From: Leptasterias polaris
Taxonomy: Eukaryota; Echinodermata; Asteroidea; Forcipulatida; Asteriidae
Length of the DNA: 64,000 bases
Reading direction: 5' to 3'
Assembly: GCA_037783415.1 (NCBI GenBank)
Contig: JAZGTN010000058.1
Location: 9,150,001-9,214,000, forward strand
Shown here: piece after piece, positions 12,918 through 26,180 of the stretch
Numbering within the stretch: the stretch's first letter is position 1
Layout: every line of letters starts with the position of its first letter
Notes under the pieces: generated by a model
Told to the model about the DNA's origin: nothing
What the model saw: only the letters and a program-made list of their open reading frames with translations
The model's database searches: none
Translations under genes and position numbers: made by a program

Positions 12918-14472
12918 CTAGAGATTTAGTGTTTGTGAGAACAAACACTAGGTGTTCGGGTATGGGGCACTGTTATGTTACTAAAATGCGTAAGCAGATT
13001 TATATTGACAGTTTTTTAATTTTCAAAAAAAAGTCGTTTACAAACCTATTACTTTTATACTTTTAGTGTACACGGGGGAAAGTGATATCGTTGCTGTATG
13101 AGTCTCCATAAAGTAGTTTAGATACACATGTATAACAATTTTCATGTAAATAGTCACAAACTTAACATGCTTAACTGATAAATTAAAAGACTATCACTAA
13201 CAATTCAAAAATAAATGTTATCAAACTACGCATGCTTGCTACCTTATGTGTGAAGCAACATCATTTGTCATGATTATGAAAAGGGCATAAGAACCTACTG
13301 TTTACACGATGTGCAATTTATGTTGAATTTATTTTGCTAGTCACATTGTATTTCTTTGAAGTATTCCACAGGATCTAAAAGTTAGATTCGCGTAAAAACC
13401 GTTGTTGATCAGAGTCAAATTTATGTTGACCTTTTTCCGATTGCATTTTCTCAGTTATCAAAAGTTATTCAAATCACCCAAAAAGTTCAGCAAAATACAC
13501 TCGTTCAGTTGATATTTACCACCAAGCCAACAAAAGTCTAACACGAAGGTTATGCAATGAGCTATTCATTGGACCACCGTCGAACAACGTAGATTTCCGA
13601 AGAATGGTTGCATTTATCGACGAGTGCAGTAACAAAGGACCATTAACTTGGTATAGCGCCACCATGGATAACGTATCACGACACAGCAATGCAGTCTTCG
13701 TGGACTTTGCACCCAAGATCAACAATGGCGCAGTGTGTGTACCGTTTACATGTACATGCAAGATTACGCGTGGTCAATGGAGCAGAATTACCAGACCTGC
13801 GGGCTAATACTAACGTAATGTTCAACTTACATTTTCAGCGGGAAGTCAAGAACAACCGGGATAACTCTTTGTGTAGCATTTGTTGAGTTTTAAAAGACCT
13901 GTCCGATGATGTATTGATTGAAGCAATCCATTCAGTAATGATTAAGTTATGATTTTTTGAAATATTAAATTTTGATTTACTGTATTTCAACACCTGATGA
14001 CGTAATCATGACGTCACAACAACTTGATGGAGGTTTCATCAAGGTTCTAACATGGTGTAAATTTGAGGTTGATCGGATAAACAGAAGTGAAGAATTTGGG
14101 CAGAAAATGTTTTTGGTTAAGAATTGCAGAAAGGCAAACTTTGACCTTCCGTTACGACCGGAAGTAAAGGTCATGTGAATTTGGCGTTAACTTTTCAAAT
14201 GTTGCCCGTGTCTTGATCTATCATAATGTTTAAATATGAATATTATAGCTTTCCTATTCAGAAACATACAGGCATTGGCATGAGGGCACTTTTTGACCTT
14301 AAATGGCTTGTAATTTGACACCCGATGACGTCATCATGACGTCATTGCTCACACATCTTCTGCTCTTTATGTTCTAATGTCACATTAAGTTTCATGTTGA
14401 TCAAAGGTTTGCAAGTATGTTTTTTTCTGCGGACAAACTACAATCAGAAGAATAAGCAAAACAAAGAAAAAA
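12918..14472 (+). mobile_element. Unit X: short Helitron-like non-autonomous element (1.55 kb)
   Basis: The unit begins CTAGAGATTTAGTGTTTGTG with a 10-bp perfect stem TAGTGTTTGT/ACAAACACTA (12,927-12,950, loop GAGA) and GGTGTTCGGGTATGGGGCAC. It ends in GAATAAGCAAAACAAAG plus A. From about 13,100 onward it is homologous to the right part of the 3.8-kb Y units, so X looks like a deletion relative of Y. A conserved interior includes a TGACCTT/AAGGTCA inverted arrangement around TTCCG/CGGAA (14,142-14,173) and the palindrome of two TGACGTCA sites (14,325-14,345). No coding capacity is apparent; the small open frames are repeated only because the DNA is repeated. Confidence 0.5.
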
Positions 14473-17400
14473 CTAGAGATTTAGAGTTTGTAAAACAAAC
14501 TCTAGGTGTTCGGGTTCTCGCTGGGCTCAGTGCTGTTTTAATGCGTTAGCTATATCATTGAATCGCTATATCATTGAATCGCTGAAAACATTGTTGATAG
14601 CTTTTGAAATTTCAAGGAAAGTAAAGTGTAAATCTTCGTTGATTGAACGTTAGTTTACACAGGAAATTAATGCACCTCACAATATGAATTTTTAAAAATA
14701 ATAGTCTTTTGTTAAAGCCAACCCTATTTTGGTTGCTAAAAAAAATGATCCTTATCCTTATCCTTATCCTACATTTGAAAACTGATGACGTTTGATAAGT
14801 TCTTATCGAGACATTGGTATTTAATTATGTGCTTTAAATTGTAAGTGAAAAACGTAGGTGAACTTACTAAACGTATTGTCAGCAAAAGAGTACATTATTT
14901 AATTTATTTGAAAGGGCAGAGGGTCAATATTGTCCTTTCATACAGAGCAGCATAAATTTTTCGAATTTCCTTTTGTTTTGGTTGCATATTATCTTAAAAC
15001 GCGCCTTTGAATTACTCACAAGTACAACTATCATGTATGCCACTCACAGAAGTTTATTTATTTTCCAATGGATATTGATTCTTTATAATAAATCCGACTA
15101 TGCAAATCATGTTGACATTATTAAATTACAATTCTTAGAAGTTTTAACAGGTTTTCAAATACTGTGATTTGGCTTCTCATTATGTATCGGTGCATGATAC
15201 TTTGATTGTTAAATACATATGCACTGATGATGATGTCGTTAAAACAAGTCGAGCATACAATGAGCTATTGGTTGCATTTTTTAAAATAGCTTGCTTGATT
15301 TTTAGACATTAGTCTTCATACAGAACGGTTTGTTAAATTTATAATATTGAAATAAAAAACACATGTTTTTAAAAATTATGCAAGATAAAGGCAAGTCATG
15401 AAGACGGCAAATTTAAGCCTCTCGTGAATTTAAACTAATAAAATAGTTGTAACGAGTTAATAACTATTTCTACCTGTATGGTGCATCATCATACATTCAG
15501 CAAGGAATTAGGGAATTGAACACAGCAACGAGTATGATTTTTTTCACTGGAGAACATTCGGGTACTGATGTGTTGTATATTCTGAAGAAGAAAAAAACAA
15601 TAAACAAAGTATGACTCAAAGCAAATTAAGTCAAGCTGAAACTGCTCAAATAAATAAAATTCAAGACTTACAACATGTTATGATTTTATAATGATAATAA
15701 TGATTTATTGAATTTATATTGCGCCCTCTCCAGGACCAACCTGTTCGAGAGCGCATAACAATACAACATATCAGAGTAGGAAATTACGCAAGAAAAAATT
15801 AGTGGAAGGTGCACATCCTGTTTTTGATGTGAACAACTTATAAACGAAACCTTATTAGGGGAAACTTTATCGAAGGGTTTTCAAATAATTATGTCATAAT
15901 ACAAAGTTGACTGAAAACATTCATCAGTCTGACCATTTTCTGATTATGTGACACAGCCAACAATCATACCAATCCCCCATTGCCCAACTCTATCTCTTCG
16001 ACGTTCATACTAAACGTTCCTTAGTTTTAAAAACATTTCACCAACGTCACCACTTGATGATACAGGATAAACTTTATAACGTAATTGTGCATCAAATAAA
16101 AGAATCATTTTGAAAAGCAATGATGTTCACACGAAAACTTACCGAAGTTAGTCCCGTGTAGCAAAAATTCCTACCTCCATGGATAAACACATGCCGTGAG
16201 AAGGGTCTGAAACACCCATTACGATCGGATGACACATCCTTCCTTCTCGGTGTATGATCAAAACATAACCATTGTTCGTCTTTTCCTGCTTGCATTTTCC
16301 CACATAATTAAATACCATACGAATCACTGAAGCAGGTGGTCATCTCAGTGAAACTTCGTCTTCAATTCCATATTGATAATAAAGCCATGAGAAGGGCAAG
16401 TAGGGGAACAATTAGACGTCAAATCTTAGCGAAAATCATGTTAATGCTAGTATGTAGTAGTAAGTACGCCATTGATAAGATTGCACTACGTTGTAAGTAA
16501 AACATGAATGGAAACTCTCGTTACGCCCACATGGCACTGATAGTGAACAACTACCGTTGTGCCACGTTGGTCTGTAACAAGTGCATTGACTGGCTAGCTA
16601 CCCACCGTTGCCAGTCGCGAGGGGGTATATGCCATTCTGCGTTAGGCAATGGATTAAGATTAAAGGCCAATTTCTCTAATAGATCTATGAAAAACTTGAT
16701 TTGTTCCAGTGTATAAAACAATAAGTATTCAGTACCCTTTGTTTTCAAGAAAAAACAACGAATTTATCGTTCTTAGTTTGCGAGTTCTGCATGGTTGTTA
16801 AACCAAAGACTCAAAATTTGATTAAATTATTTACATTTAATTACCCAATAATTCATTGGGTGACGTCTATTAATTAAACAACGTAACGGCGAGGTTTTTC
16901 ATGTAAATAGTCATAAACTGAACTGATCGTATGCAAGACCCGTTCGATGATGTATTGATTGTAGAAATCCAATCCGTAGTTATTGGACTATAATACTAAA
17001 AGATATCACTAACAATTCAAAAAAAAATGTTATCAAACTACGCCTGTTTGCTGCGCTTATACCGTCTGGTGCCGATTACTGAAGCAACAAGTCATGATTA
17101 TGAAAAGGGCATAAGAACCTACTGTTTACACGATGTGCAATTTATGTTGACTTTATTTTGCTGTTCACATTGTATTTCTTTGAAGTATTCAACAGGATCT
17201 AAAAGTTAGATTCGCGTAAAAACCGTTGTTGATCAGAGTCAAATTTATGTTGACCTTTTATATTTCCGATTGCATTTTCTCAGTTATCAAAAGTTCTTCA
17301 AAACACCAAAACAATTCAGCAAAATACACTCGTTCAGTTGATATTTACCACCAAGCCAACAAAAGGCTAACACGAAGGTTATGCAATGAGCTATTCATTG

Positions 17401-18297
17401 GACCACCGTCGAACATCGTAGATTTCCGAAGGATGGTTGCATTTATCGACGAGTGCAGTAACAAAGGACCATTATCTTGGTATAGCGCCACCATGGATAA
17501 CGTGTCACGACACAGCAATGCAGTCTTCGTGGACTTTGCACCCAAGATCAATGGCGCAGTGTGTGTACTGTTACATGTACATGCAAGATTACGCGTGGTC
17601 AATGGAGCAGAATGACCAGACCTGCGGGCTAATACTAACGTAATGTTCAACTTACATTTTCAGCGGGAAGTCAAGAACAACCGGGATAACTCTTTGTGTA
17701 GCATTTGTTGAGTTTTAAAAGACCTGTCCGATGATGTATTGATTGAAGCAATCCATTCAGTAATGATTAAGTTATGATTTTTTGAAATATTAAATTTTGA
17801 TTTACTGTATTTCAACACCTGATGACGTAATCATGACGTCACAACAACTTGATGGAGGTTTCATCAAGGTTCTAACATGGTGTAAATTTGAGGTTGATCG
17901 GATAAACAGAAGTGAAGAATTTGGGCAGAAAATGTTTTTGGTTAAGAATTGCAGAAAGGCAAACTTTGACCTTCCGTTACGACCGGAAGTAAAGGTCATG
18001 TGAATTTGGCGTTAACTTTTCAAATGTTGCCCGTGTCTTGATCTATCATAATGTTTAAATATGAATATTATAGCTTTCCTATTCAGAAACATACAGGCAT
18101 TGGCATGAGGGCACTTTTTGACCTTAAATGGCTTGTAATTTGACACCCGATGACGTCATCATGACGTCATTGCTCACACATCTTCTGCTCTTTATGTTCT
18201 AATGTCACATTAAGTTTCATGTTGATCAAAGGTTTGCAAGTATGTTTTTTTCTGCGGACAAACTACAATCAGAAGAATAAGCAAAACAAAGAAAAAA
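14473..18297 (+). mobile_element. Unit Y1: 3,825-bp Helitron-like repeat unit
   Basis: The unit starts CTAGAGATTTAGAGTTTGTA with stem TAGAGTTTGT/ACAAACTCTA (14,482-14,504, loop AAA) and GGTGTTCGGGTTCTCGCTGG, and ends in the common A-rich tail. The interior contains a CCTTAT microsatellite (about 14,750), a LINE-tail-like tract (about 15,690-15,760) and, near the right end, the ETS-like stem and paired TGACGTCA block. The next unit repeats it at an offset of exactly 3,825 bp with no difference I can see. No protein domain is recognisable. Confidence 0.5.
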
Positions 18298-21200
18298 CTA
18301 GAGATTTAGAGTTTGTAAAACAAACTCTAGGTGTTCGGGTTCTCGCTGGGCTCAGTGCTGTTTTAATGCGTTAGCTATATCATTGAATCGCTATATCATT
18401 GAATCGCTGAAAACATTGTTGATAGCTTTTGAAATTTCAAGGAAAGTAAAGTGTAAATCTTCGTTGATTGAACGTTAGTTTACACAGGAAATTAATGCAC
18501 CTCACAATATGAATTTTTAAAAATAATAGTCTTTTGTTAAAGCCAACCCTATTTTGGTTGCTAAAAAAAATGATCCTTATCCTTATCCTTATCCTACATT
18601 TGAAAACTGATGACGTTTGATAAGTTCTTATCGAGACATTGGTATTTAATTATGTGCTTTAAATTGTAAGTGAAAAACGTAGGTGAACTTACTAAACGTA
18701 TTGTCAGCAAAAGAGTACATTATTTAATTTATTTGAAAGGGCAGAGGGTCAATATTGTCCTTTCATACAGAGCAGCATAAATTTTTCGAATTTCCTTTTG
18801 TTTTGGTTGCATATTATCTTAAAACGCGCCTTTGAATTACTCACAAGTACAACTATCATGTATGCCACTCACAGAAGTTTATTTATTTTCCAATGGATAT
18901 TGATTCTTTATAATAAATCCGACTATGCAAATCATGTTGACATTATTAAATTACAATTCTTAGAAGTTTTAACAGGTTTTCAAATACTGTGATTTGGCTT
19001 CTCATTATGTATCGGTGCATGATACTTTGATTGTTAAATACATATGCACTGATGATGATGTCGTTAAAACAAGTCGAGCATACAATGAGCTATTGGTTGC
19101 ATTTTTTAAAATAGCTTGCTTGATTTTTAGACATTAGTCTTCATACAGAACGGTTTGTTAAATTTATAATATTGAAATAAAAAACACATGTTTTTAAAAA
19201 TTATGCAAGATAAAGGCAAGTCATGAAGACGGCAAATTTAAGCCTCTCGTGAATTTAAACTAATAAAATAGTTGTAACGAGTTAATAACTATTTCTACCT
19301 GTATGGTGCATCATCATACATTCAGCAAGGAATTAGGGAATTGAACACAGCAACGAGTATGATTTTTTTCACTGGAGAACATTCGGGTACTGATGTGTTG
19401 TATATTCTGAAGAAGAAAAAAACAATAAACAAAGTATGACTCAAAGCAAATTAAGTCAAGCTGAAACTGCTCAAATAAATAAAATTCAAGACTTACAACA
19501 TGTTATGATTTTATAATGATAATAATGATTTATTGAATTTATATTGCGCCCTCTCCAGGACCAACCTGTTCGAGAGCGCATAACAATACAACATATCAGA
19601 GTAGGAAATTACGCAAGAAAAAATTAGTGGAAGGTGCACATCCTGTTTTTGATGTGAACAACTTATAAACGAAACCTTATTAGGGGAAACTTTATCGAAG
19701 GGTTTTCAAATAATTATGTCATAATACAAAGTTGACTGAAAACATTCATCAGTCTGACCATTTTCTGATTATGTGACACAGCCAACAATCATACCAATCC
19801 CCCATTGCCCAACTCTATCTCTTCGACGTTCATACTAAACGTTCCTTAGTTTTAAAAACATTTCACCAACGTCACCACTTGATGATACAGGATAAACTTT
19901 ATAACGTAATTGTGCATCAAATAAAAGAATCATTTTGAAAAGCAATGATGTTCACACGAAAACTTACCGAAGTTAGTCCCGTGTAGCAAAAATTCCTACC
20001 TCCATGGATAAACACATGCCGTGAGAAGGGTCTGAAACACCCATTACGATCGGATGACACATCCTTCCTTCTCGGTGTATGATCAAAACATAACCATTGT
20101 TCGTCTTTTCCTGCTTGCATTTTCCCACATAATTAAATACCATACGAATCACTGAAGCAGGTGGTCATCTCAGTGAAACTTCGTCTTCAATTCCATATTG
20201 ATAATAAAGCCATGAGAAGGGCAAGTAGGGGAACAATTAGACGTCAAATCTTAGCGAAAATCATGTTAATGCTAGTATGTAGTAGTAAGTACGCCATTGA
20301 TAAGATTGCACTACGTTGTAAGTAAAACATGAATGGAAACTCTCGTTACGCCCACATGGCACTGATAGTGAACAACTACCGTTGTGCCACGTTGGTCTGT
20401 AACAAGTGCATTGACTGGCTAGCTACCCACCGTTGCCAGTCGCGAGGGGGTATATGCCATTCTGCGTTAGGCAATGGATTAAGATTAAAGGCCAATTTCT
20501 CTAATAGATCTATGAAAAACTTGATTTGTTCCAGTGTATAAAACAATAAGTATTCAGTACCCTTTGTTTTCAAGAAAAAACAACGAATTTATCGTTCTTA
20601 GTTTGCGAGTTCTGCATGGTTGTTAAACCAAAGACTCAAAATTTGATTAAATTATTTACATTTAATTACCCAATAATTCATTGGGTGACGTCTATTAATT
20701 AAACAACGTAACGGCGAGGTTTTTCATGTAAATAGTCATAAACTGAACTGATCGTATGCAAGACCCGTTCGATGATGTATTGATTGTAGAAATCCAATCC
20801 GTAGTTATTGGACTATAATACTAAAAGATATCACTAACAATTCAAAAAAAAATGTTATCAAACTACGCCTGTTTGCTGCGCTTATACCGTCTGGTGCCGA
20901 TTACTGAAGCAACAAGTCATGATTATGAAAAGGGCATAAGAACCTACTGTTTACACGATGTGCAATTTATGTTGACTTTATTTTGCTGTTCACATTGTAT
21001 TTCTTTGAAGTATTCAACAGGATCTAAAAGTTAGATTCGCGTAAAAACCGTTGTTGATCAGAGTCAAATTTATGTTGACCTTTTATATTTCCGATTGCAT
21101 TTTCTCAGTTATCAAAAGTTCTTCAAAACACCAAAACAATTCAGCAAAATACACTCGTTCAGTTGATATTTACCACCAAGCCAACAAAAGGCTAACACGA

Positions 21201-22176
21201 AGGTTATGCAATGAGCTATTCATTGGACCACCGTCGAACATCGTAGATTTCCGAAGGATGGTTGCATTTATCGACGAGTGCAGTAACAAAGGACCATTAT
21301 CTTGGTATAGCGCCACCATGGATAACGTGTCACGACACAGCAATGCAGTCTTCGTGGACTTTGCACCCAAGATCAATGGCGCAGTGTGTGTACTGTTACA
21401 TGTACATGCAAGATTACGCGTGGTCAATGGAGCAGAATGACCAGACCTGCGGGCTAATACTAACGTAATGTTCAACTTACATTTTCAGCGGGAAGTCAAG
21501 AACAACCGGGATAACTCTTTGTGTAGCATTTGTTGAGTTTTAAAAGACCTGTCCGATGATGTATTGATTGAAGCAATCCATTCAGTAATGATTAAGTTAT
21601 GATTTTTTGAAATATTAAATTTTGATTTACTGTATTTCAACACCTGATGACGTAATCATGACGTCACAACAACTTGATGGAGGTTTCATCAAGGTTCTAA
21701 CATGGTGTAAATTTGAGGTTGATCGGATAAACAGAAGTGAAGAATTTGGGCAGGAAATGTTTTTTGGTTAAGAATTGCAGAAAGGCAAACTTTGACCTTC
21801 CGTTACGACCAGAAGTAAAGGTCATGTGAATTTGGCGTTAACTTTTCAAATGTTGCCCGTGTCTTGATCTATCATAATGTTTAAATATGAATATTATAGC
21901 TTTCCTATTCAGAAACATACAGGCATTGGCATGAGGGCACTTTTTTGACCTTAAATGGCTTGTAATTTGACACCCGATGACGTCATCATGACGTCATTGC
22001 TCACACACCTTCTGCTCTTTATGTTCTAATGTCACATTAAGTTTCAAGTTGATCAAAGGTTTGCAAGTATGGTTTTTTCTGCGGACAAACTACAATCAGA
22101 AGAATAAGCAAAACAAAGAAAAAAAAAAAAACGAACAAAAACAAGGAGTTGTTCGGTCTGTGGACCGAACACCTAA
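18298..22176 (+). mobile_element. Unit Y2: tandem copy of Y1 with an extra terminal stem-loop
   Basis: This unit is base-for-base like Y1 until about 21,752, where small differences start (for example GCAGGAAATG in place of GCAGAAAATG). At its end it carries an extra segment (about 22,125-22,176) with a GAACAAAAACAAGGAG lead and a stem-loop ending ACCTAA, which abuts the CTAG of the next unit. The identity with Y1 points to a recent tandem duplication, unequal exchange, or duplication during assembly. Confidence 0.5.
22150..22171. repeat. Terminal stem-loop, type 2
   Basis: TGTTCGGTC pairs with GACCGAACA across a TGTG loop, and CCTAA follows. The same hairpin recurs at 29,773, 29,827 and 29,897. 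Stem variants lie at 33,751, 33,811 and 33,859. Confidence 0.8.
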
Positions 22177-25100
22177 CTAGAGATTTAGAGTTTGTAAAAC
22201 AAACTCTAGGTGTTCGGGTTCTCGCTGGGCTCAGTGCTGTTTTAATGCGTTAGCTATATCATTGAATCGCTGAAAACATTGTTGATAGCTTTTGAAATTT
22301 CAAGGAAAGTAAAGTGTAAATCTTCGTTGATTGAACGTTAGTTTACACAGGAAATTAATGCACCTCACAATATGAATTTAAAAAAATAATAATCTTTTGT
22401 TAAAGCCAACCCTATTTTGGTTGCTAAAAAAAATGATCCTTATCCTTATCCTTATCCTACATTTGAAAACTGATGACGTTTGATAAGTTCTTATCGAGAC
22501 ATTGGTATTTAATTATGTGCTTTAAATTGTAAGTGAAAAACGAAGGTGAACTTACTAAACGTATTGTCAGCAAAAGAGTACATTATTTAATTTATTTGAA
22601 AGGGCAGAGGGTCAATATTGTCCTTTCATACAGAGCAGCATAAATTTTTCGAATTTCCTTTTGTTTTGGTTGCATATTATCTTAAAACGAGCCTTTGAAT
22701 TACTCACAAGTACAACTATCATGTATGCCACTCACAGAAGTTTATTTATTTTCCAATGGATATTGATTCTTTATAATAAATCCGACTATGCAAATCATGT
22801 TGACATTATTAAATTACAATTCTTAGAAGTTTTAACAGGTTTTCAAATACTGTGATTTGGCTTCTCATTATGTATCGGTGCATGATACTTTGATTGTTAA
22901 ATACATATGCACTGATGATGATGTCGTTAAAACAAGTCGAGCATACAATGAGCTATTGGTTGCATTTTTAAAAATAGCTTGCTTGATTTTTTAGACATTA
23001 GTCTTCATACAGAACGGTTTGTTAAATTTTTAATATTGAAATAAAAAACACATGTTTTAAAAAATTATGCAAGATAAAGGCGGCAAATTTAAGCCTCTCG
23101 TGAATTTAAACTAATAAAATAGTTGTAACGAGTTAATAACTATTTCTACCTGTATGGTGCATCATCATACATTCAGCAAGGAATTAGGGAATTGAACACA
23201 GCAACGAGTATGATTTTTTTCACTGGAGAACATTCGGGTACTGATGTGTTGTATATTCTGAAGAAGAAAAAAACAATAAACAAAGTATGACTCAAAGCAA
23301 ATTAAGTCAAGCTGAAACTGCTCAAATAAATAAAATTCAAGACTTACAACATTTTATGATTTTATAATGATAATAATAATTTATTGAATTTATATTGCGC
23401 CCTCTCCAGGACCAACCTGTTCGAGGGCGCATAACAATACAACATATCAGAGTAGGAAATTACGCAAGAAAAAATTAGTGGAAGGTGCACATCCTGTTTT
23501 TGATGTGAACAACTTATAAACGAAACCTTATTAGGGGAAACTTTATCGAAGGGTTTTCAAATAATTAAGTCATAATACAAAGTTGACTGAAAACATTCAT
23601 CAGTCTGACCATTTTCTGATTATGTGACACAGCCAACAATCATACCAATCCCCCATTGCCCAACTCTATCTCTTCGACGTTCATACTAAACGTTCCTTAG
23701 TTTTAAAAACATTTCACCAACGTCACCACTTGATGATACAGGATAAACTTTATAACGTAATTGTGCATCAAATAAAAGAATCATTTTGAAAAGCAATGAT
23801 GTTCACACGAAAACTTACCGAAGTTAGTCCCGTGTAGCAAAAATTCCTACCTCCATGGATAAACACATGCCGTGAGAAGGGTCTGAAACACCCATTACGA
23901 TCGGATGACACATCCTTCCTTCTCGGTGTATGATCAAAACATAACCAGCATTGTTCGTCTTTTCCTGCTTGCATTTTCCCACATAATTAAATACCATACG
24001 AATCACTGAAGCAGGTGGTCATCTCAGTGAAACTTCGTCTTCAATTCCATATTGATAATAAAGCCATGAGAAGGGCAAGTAGGGGAACAATTAGACGTCA
24101 AATCTTAGCGAAAATCATGTTAATGCTAGTATGTAGTAGTAAGTACGCCATTGATAAGATTGCACTACGTTGTAAGTAAAACATGAATGGAAACTCTCGT
24201 TACGCCCACATGGCACTGATTGTAAACAACTACCGTTGTGCCACGTTGGTCTGTAACAAGTGCCTTGACTGGCTAGCTACCCACCGTTGCCAGTCGCGAG
24301 GGGGTATGTCATTCTGCGTTAGGCATTGGATTAAGATTAAAGGCCAATTTCTCTAATAGATCTATGAAAAACTTGATTTGTTCCAGTGTATAAAACAATA
24401 AGTATTCAGTACCCTTTGTTCGGGTATGGGGCACTGTTATGTTACTAAAATGCGTAAGCAGATTTATATTGAAAGTTTTTTAATTTTCAAAAAAAAGTCG
24501 TTTGCAAACCTATTACTTTTATACTTTTAGTGTACACGGGGGAAAGTGATATCGTTGCTGTATGAGTCTCCATAAAGTAGTTTAGATACACATGTATAAC
24601 AATTTTCATGTAAATAGTCACAAACTTAACATGCTTAACTGATAAATTAAAAGACTAACAATTCAAAAATTAATGTTATCAAACTACGCATGCTTGCTAC
24701 CTTATGTGTGAAGCAACATCATTTGTCATGATTATGAAAAGGGCATAAGAACCTACTGTTTACACGATGTGCAATTTATGTTGAATTTATTTTGCTAGTC
24801 ACATTGTAATTCTTTGAAGTATTCAACAGGATCTAATAGTTAGATTCGCATAAAAACCGTTGTTGATCAGAGTCAAAGTTATGTTGACCTTTTTCCGATT
24901 GCATTTTCTCAGTTATCAAAAGTTATTCAAATCAGTGAATCACCAAAACAGTTCAGCAAAATACACTCGTTCAGTTGATATTCACCACCAAGCCAACAAA
25001 TGGCTAACACGAAGGTTATGCAATGAGCTATTCATTGCACCACCGTCGAACATCGTAGATTTCCGAAGGATGGTTGCATTTATCGACGAGTGCAGTAACA

Positions 25101-25972
25101 AAGGACCATTAACTTGGTATAGCGCCACCATCGATAACGTATCACGACACAGCCACCATGGATAACGTATCACGACACAGCAATGCAGTCTTCGTGGACT
25201 TTGCACCCAAGATCAATGGCGCAGTGTGTGTACTGTTTACATGTACATGCAAGATTACGCGTGGTCAATGGAGCAGAATGACCAGACCTGCGGGCTAATA
25301 CTAACGTAATGTTCAACTTACATTTTCAGCGGGAAGTCAAGAACAACCGGGATAACTCTTTGTGTAGCATTTGTTGAGTTTTAAAAGACCTGTCCGATGA
25401 TGTATTGATTGAAGCAATCCATTCAGTAATGATTAAGTTATGATTTTTTGAAATATTAAATTTTGATTTACTGTATTTCAACACCTGATGACGTAATCAT
25501 GACGTCACAACAACTTGATGGAGGTTTCATCAAGGTTCTAACATGGTGTAAATTTGAGGTTGATCGGATAAACAGAAGTGAAGAATTTGGGCAGGAAATG
25601 TTTTTTGGTTAAGAATTGCAGAAAGGCAAACTTTGACCTTCCGTTACGACCGGAAGTAAAGGTCATGTGAATTTGGCGTTAACTTTTCAAATGTTGCCCG
25701 TGTCTTGATCTATCATAATGTTTAAATATGAATATTATAGCTTTCCTATTCAGAAACATACAGGCATTGGCATGAGGGCACTTTTTTGACCTTAAATGGC
25801 TTGTAATTTGACACCCGATGACGTCATCATGACGTCATTGCTCACACGTCTTCTGCTCTTTATGTTCTAATGTCACATTAAGTTTCAAGTTGATCAAAGG
25901 TTTGCAAGTATGTTTTTTTCTGCGGACAAACGACTATCAGAAGAATAATCAAAACAAAGAAAAAAAAAAAAA
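22177..25972 (+). mobile_element. Unit Y3/X: chimeric repeat unit
   Basis: The left part follows Y1/Y2 from the CTAG and terminal stem to about 24,420. It then switches without spacer into unit X sequence at GTTCGGGTATGGGGCAC, skipping both the rest of Y and the first bases of X. The switch occurs at a shared GTT (24,418-24,420). The right part follows X to the A-rich tail, with a local 30-bp duplication at about 25,124-25,183. The structure implies recombination at microhomology or template switching between Y and X copies. Confidence 0.55.
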
Positions 25973-26180
25973 CTAGACTTAACGTGTTTGTGACAACAAA
26001 CACTAGGTGTTCGGGTATCGCTGGTGGGCTCACTGCTGTTTTAATGCGTAAACTATATCATTGAATCGCTGAAAACAATCCTGATAGCTTTTGAAATATT
26101 AGAGAAAGTAAAGTATTAATAGGTTACACAAGAAATAAAGGGCTGCTAAAAATTGTATAAATTTTATAAATAACAACCTT

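Noticed and set aside
17226..17615. 129-codon frame repeated exactly at 21,051-21,440 and related frames at 24,860 and 32,597
   Set aside because: The frame is repeated because the whole 3.8-kb unit is repeated. Diverged copies (13,604; 24,860; 32,597) shift frame or alter the end, so coding constraint is not supported.
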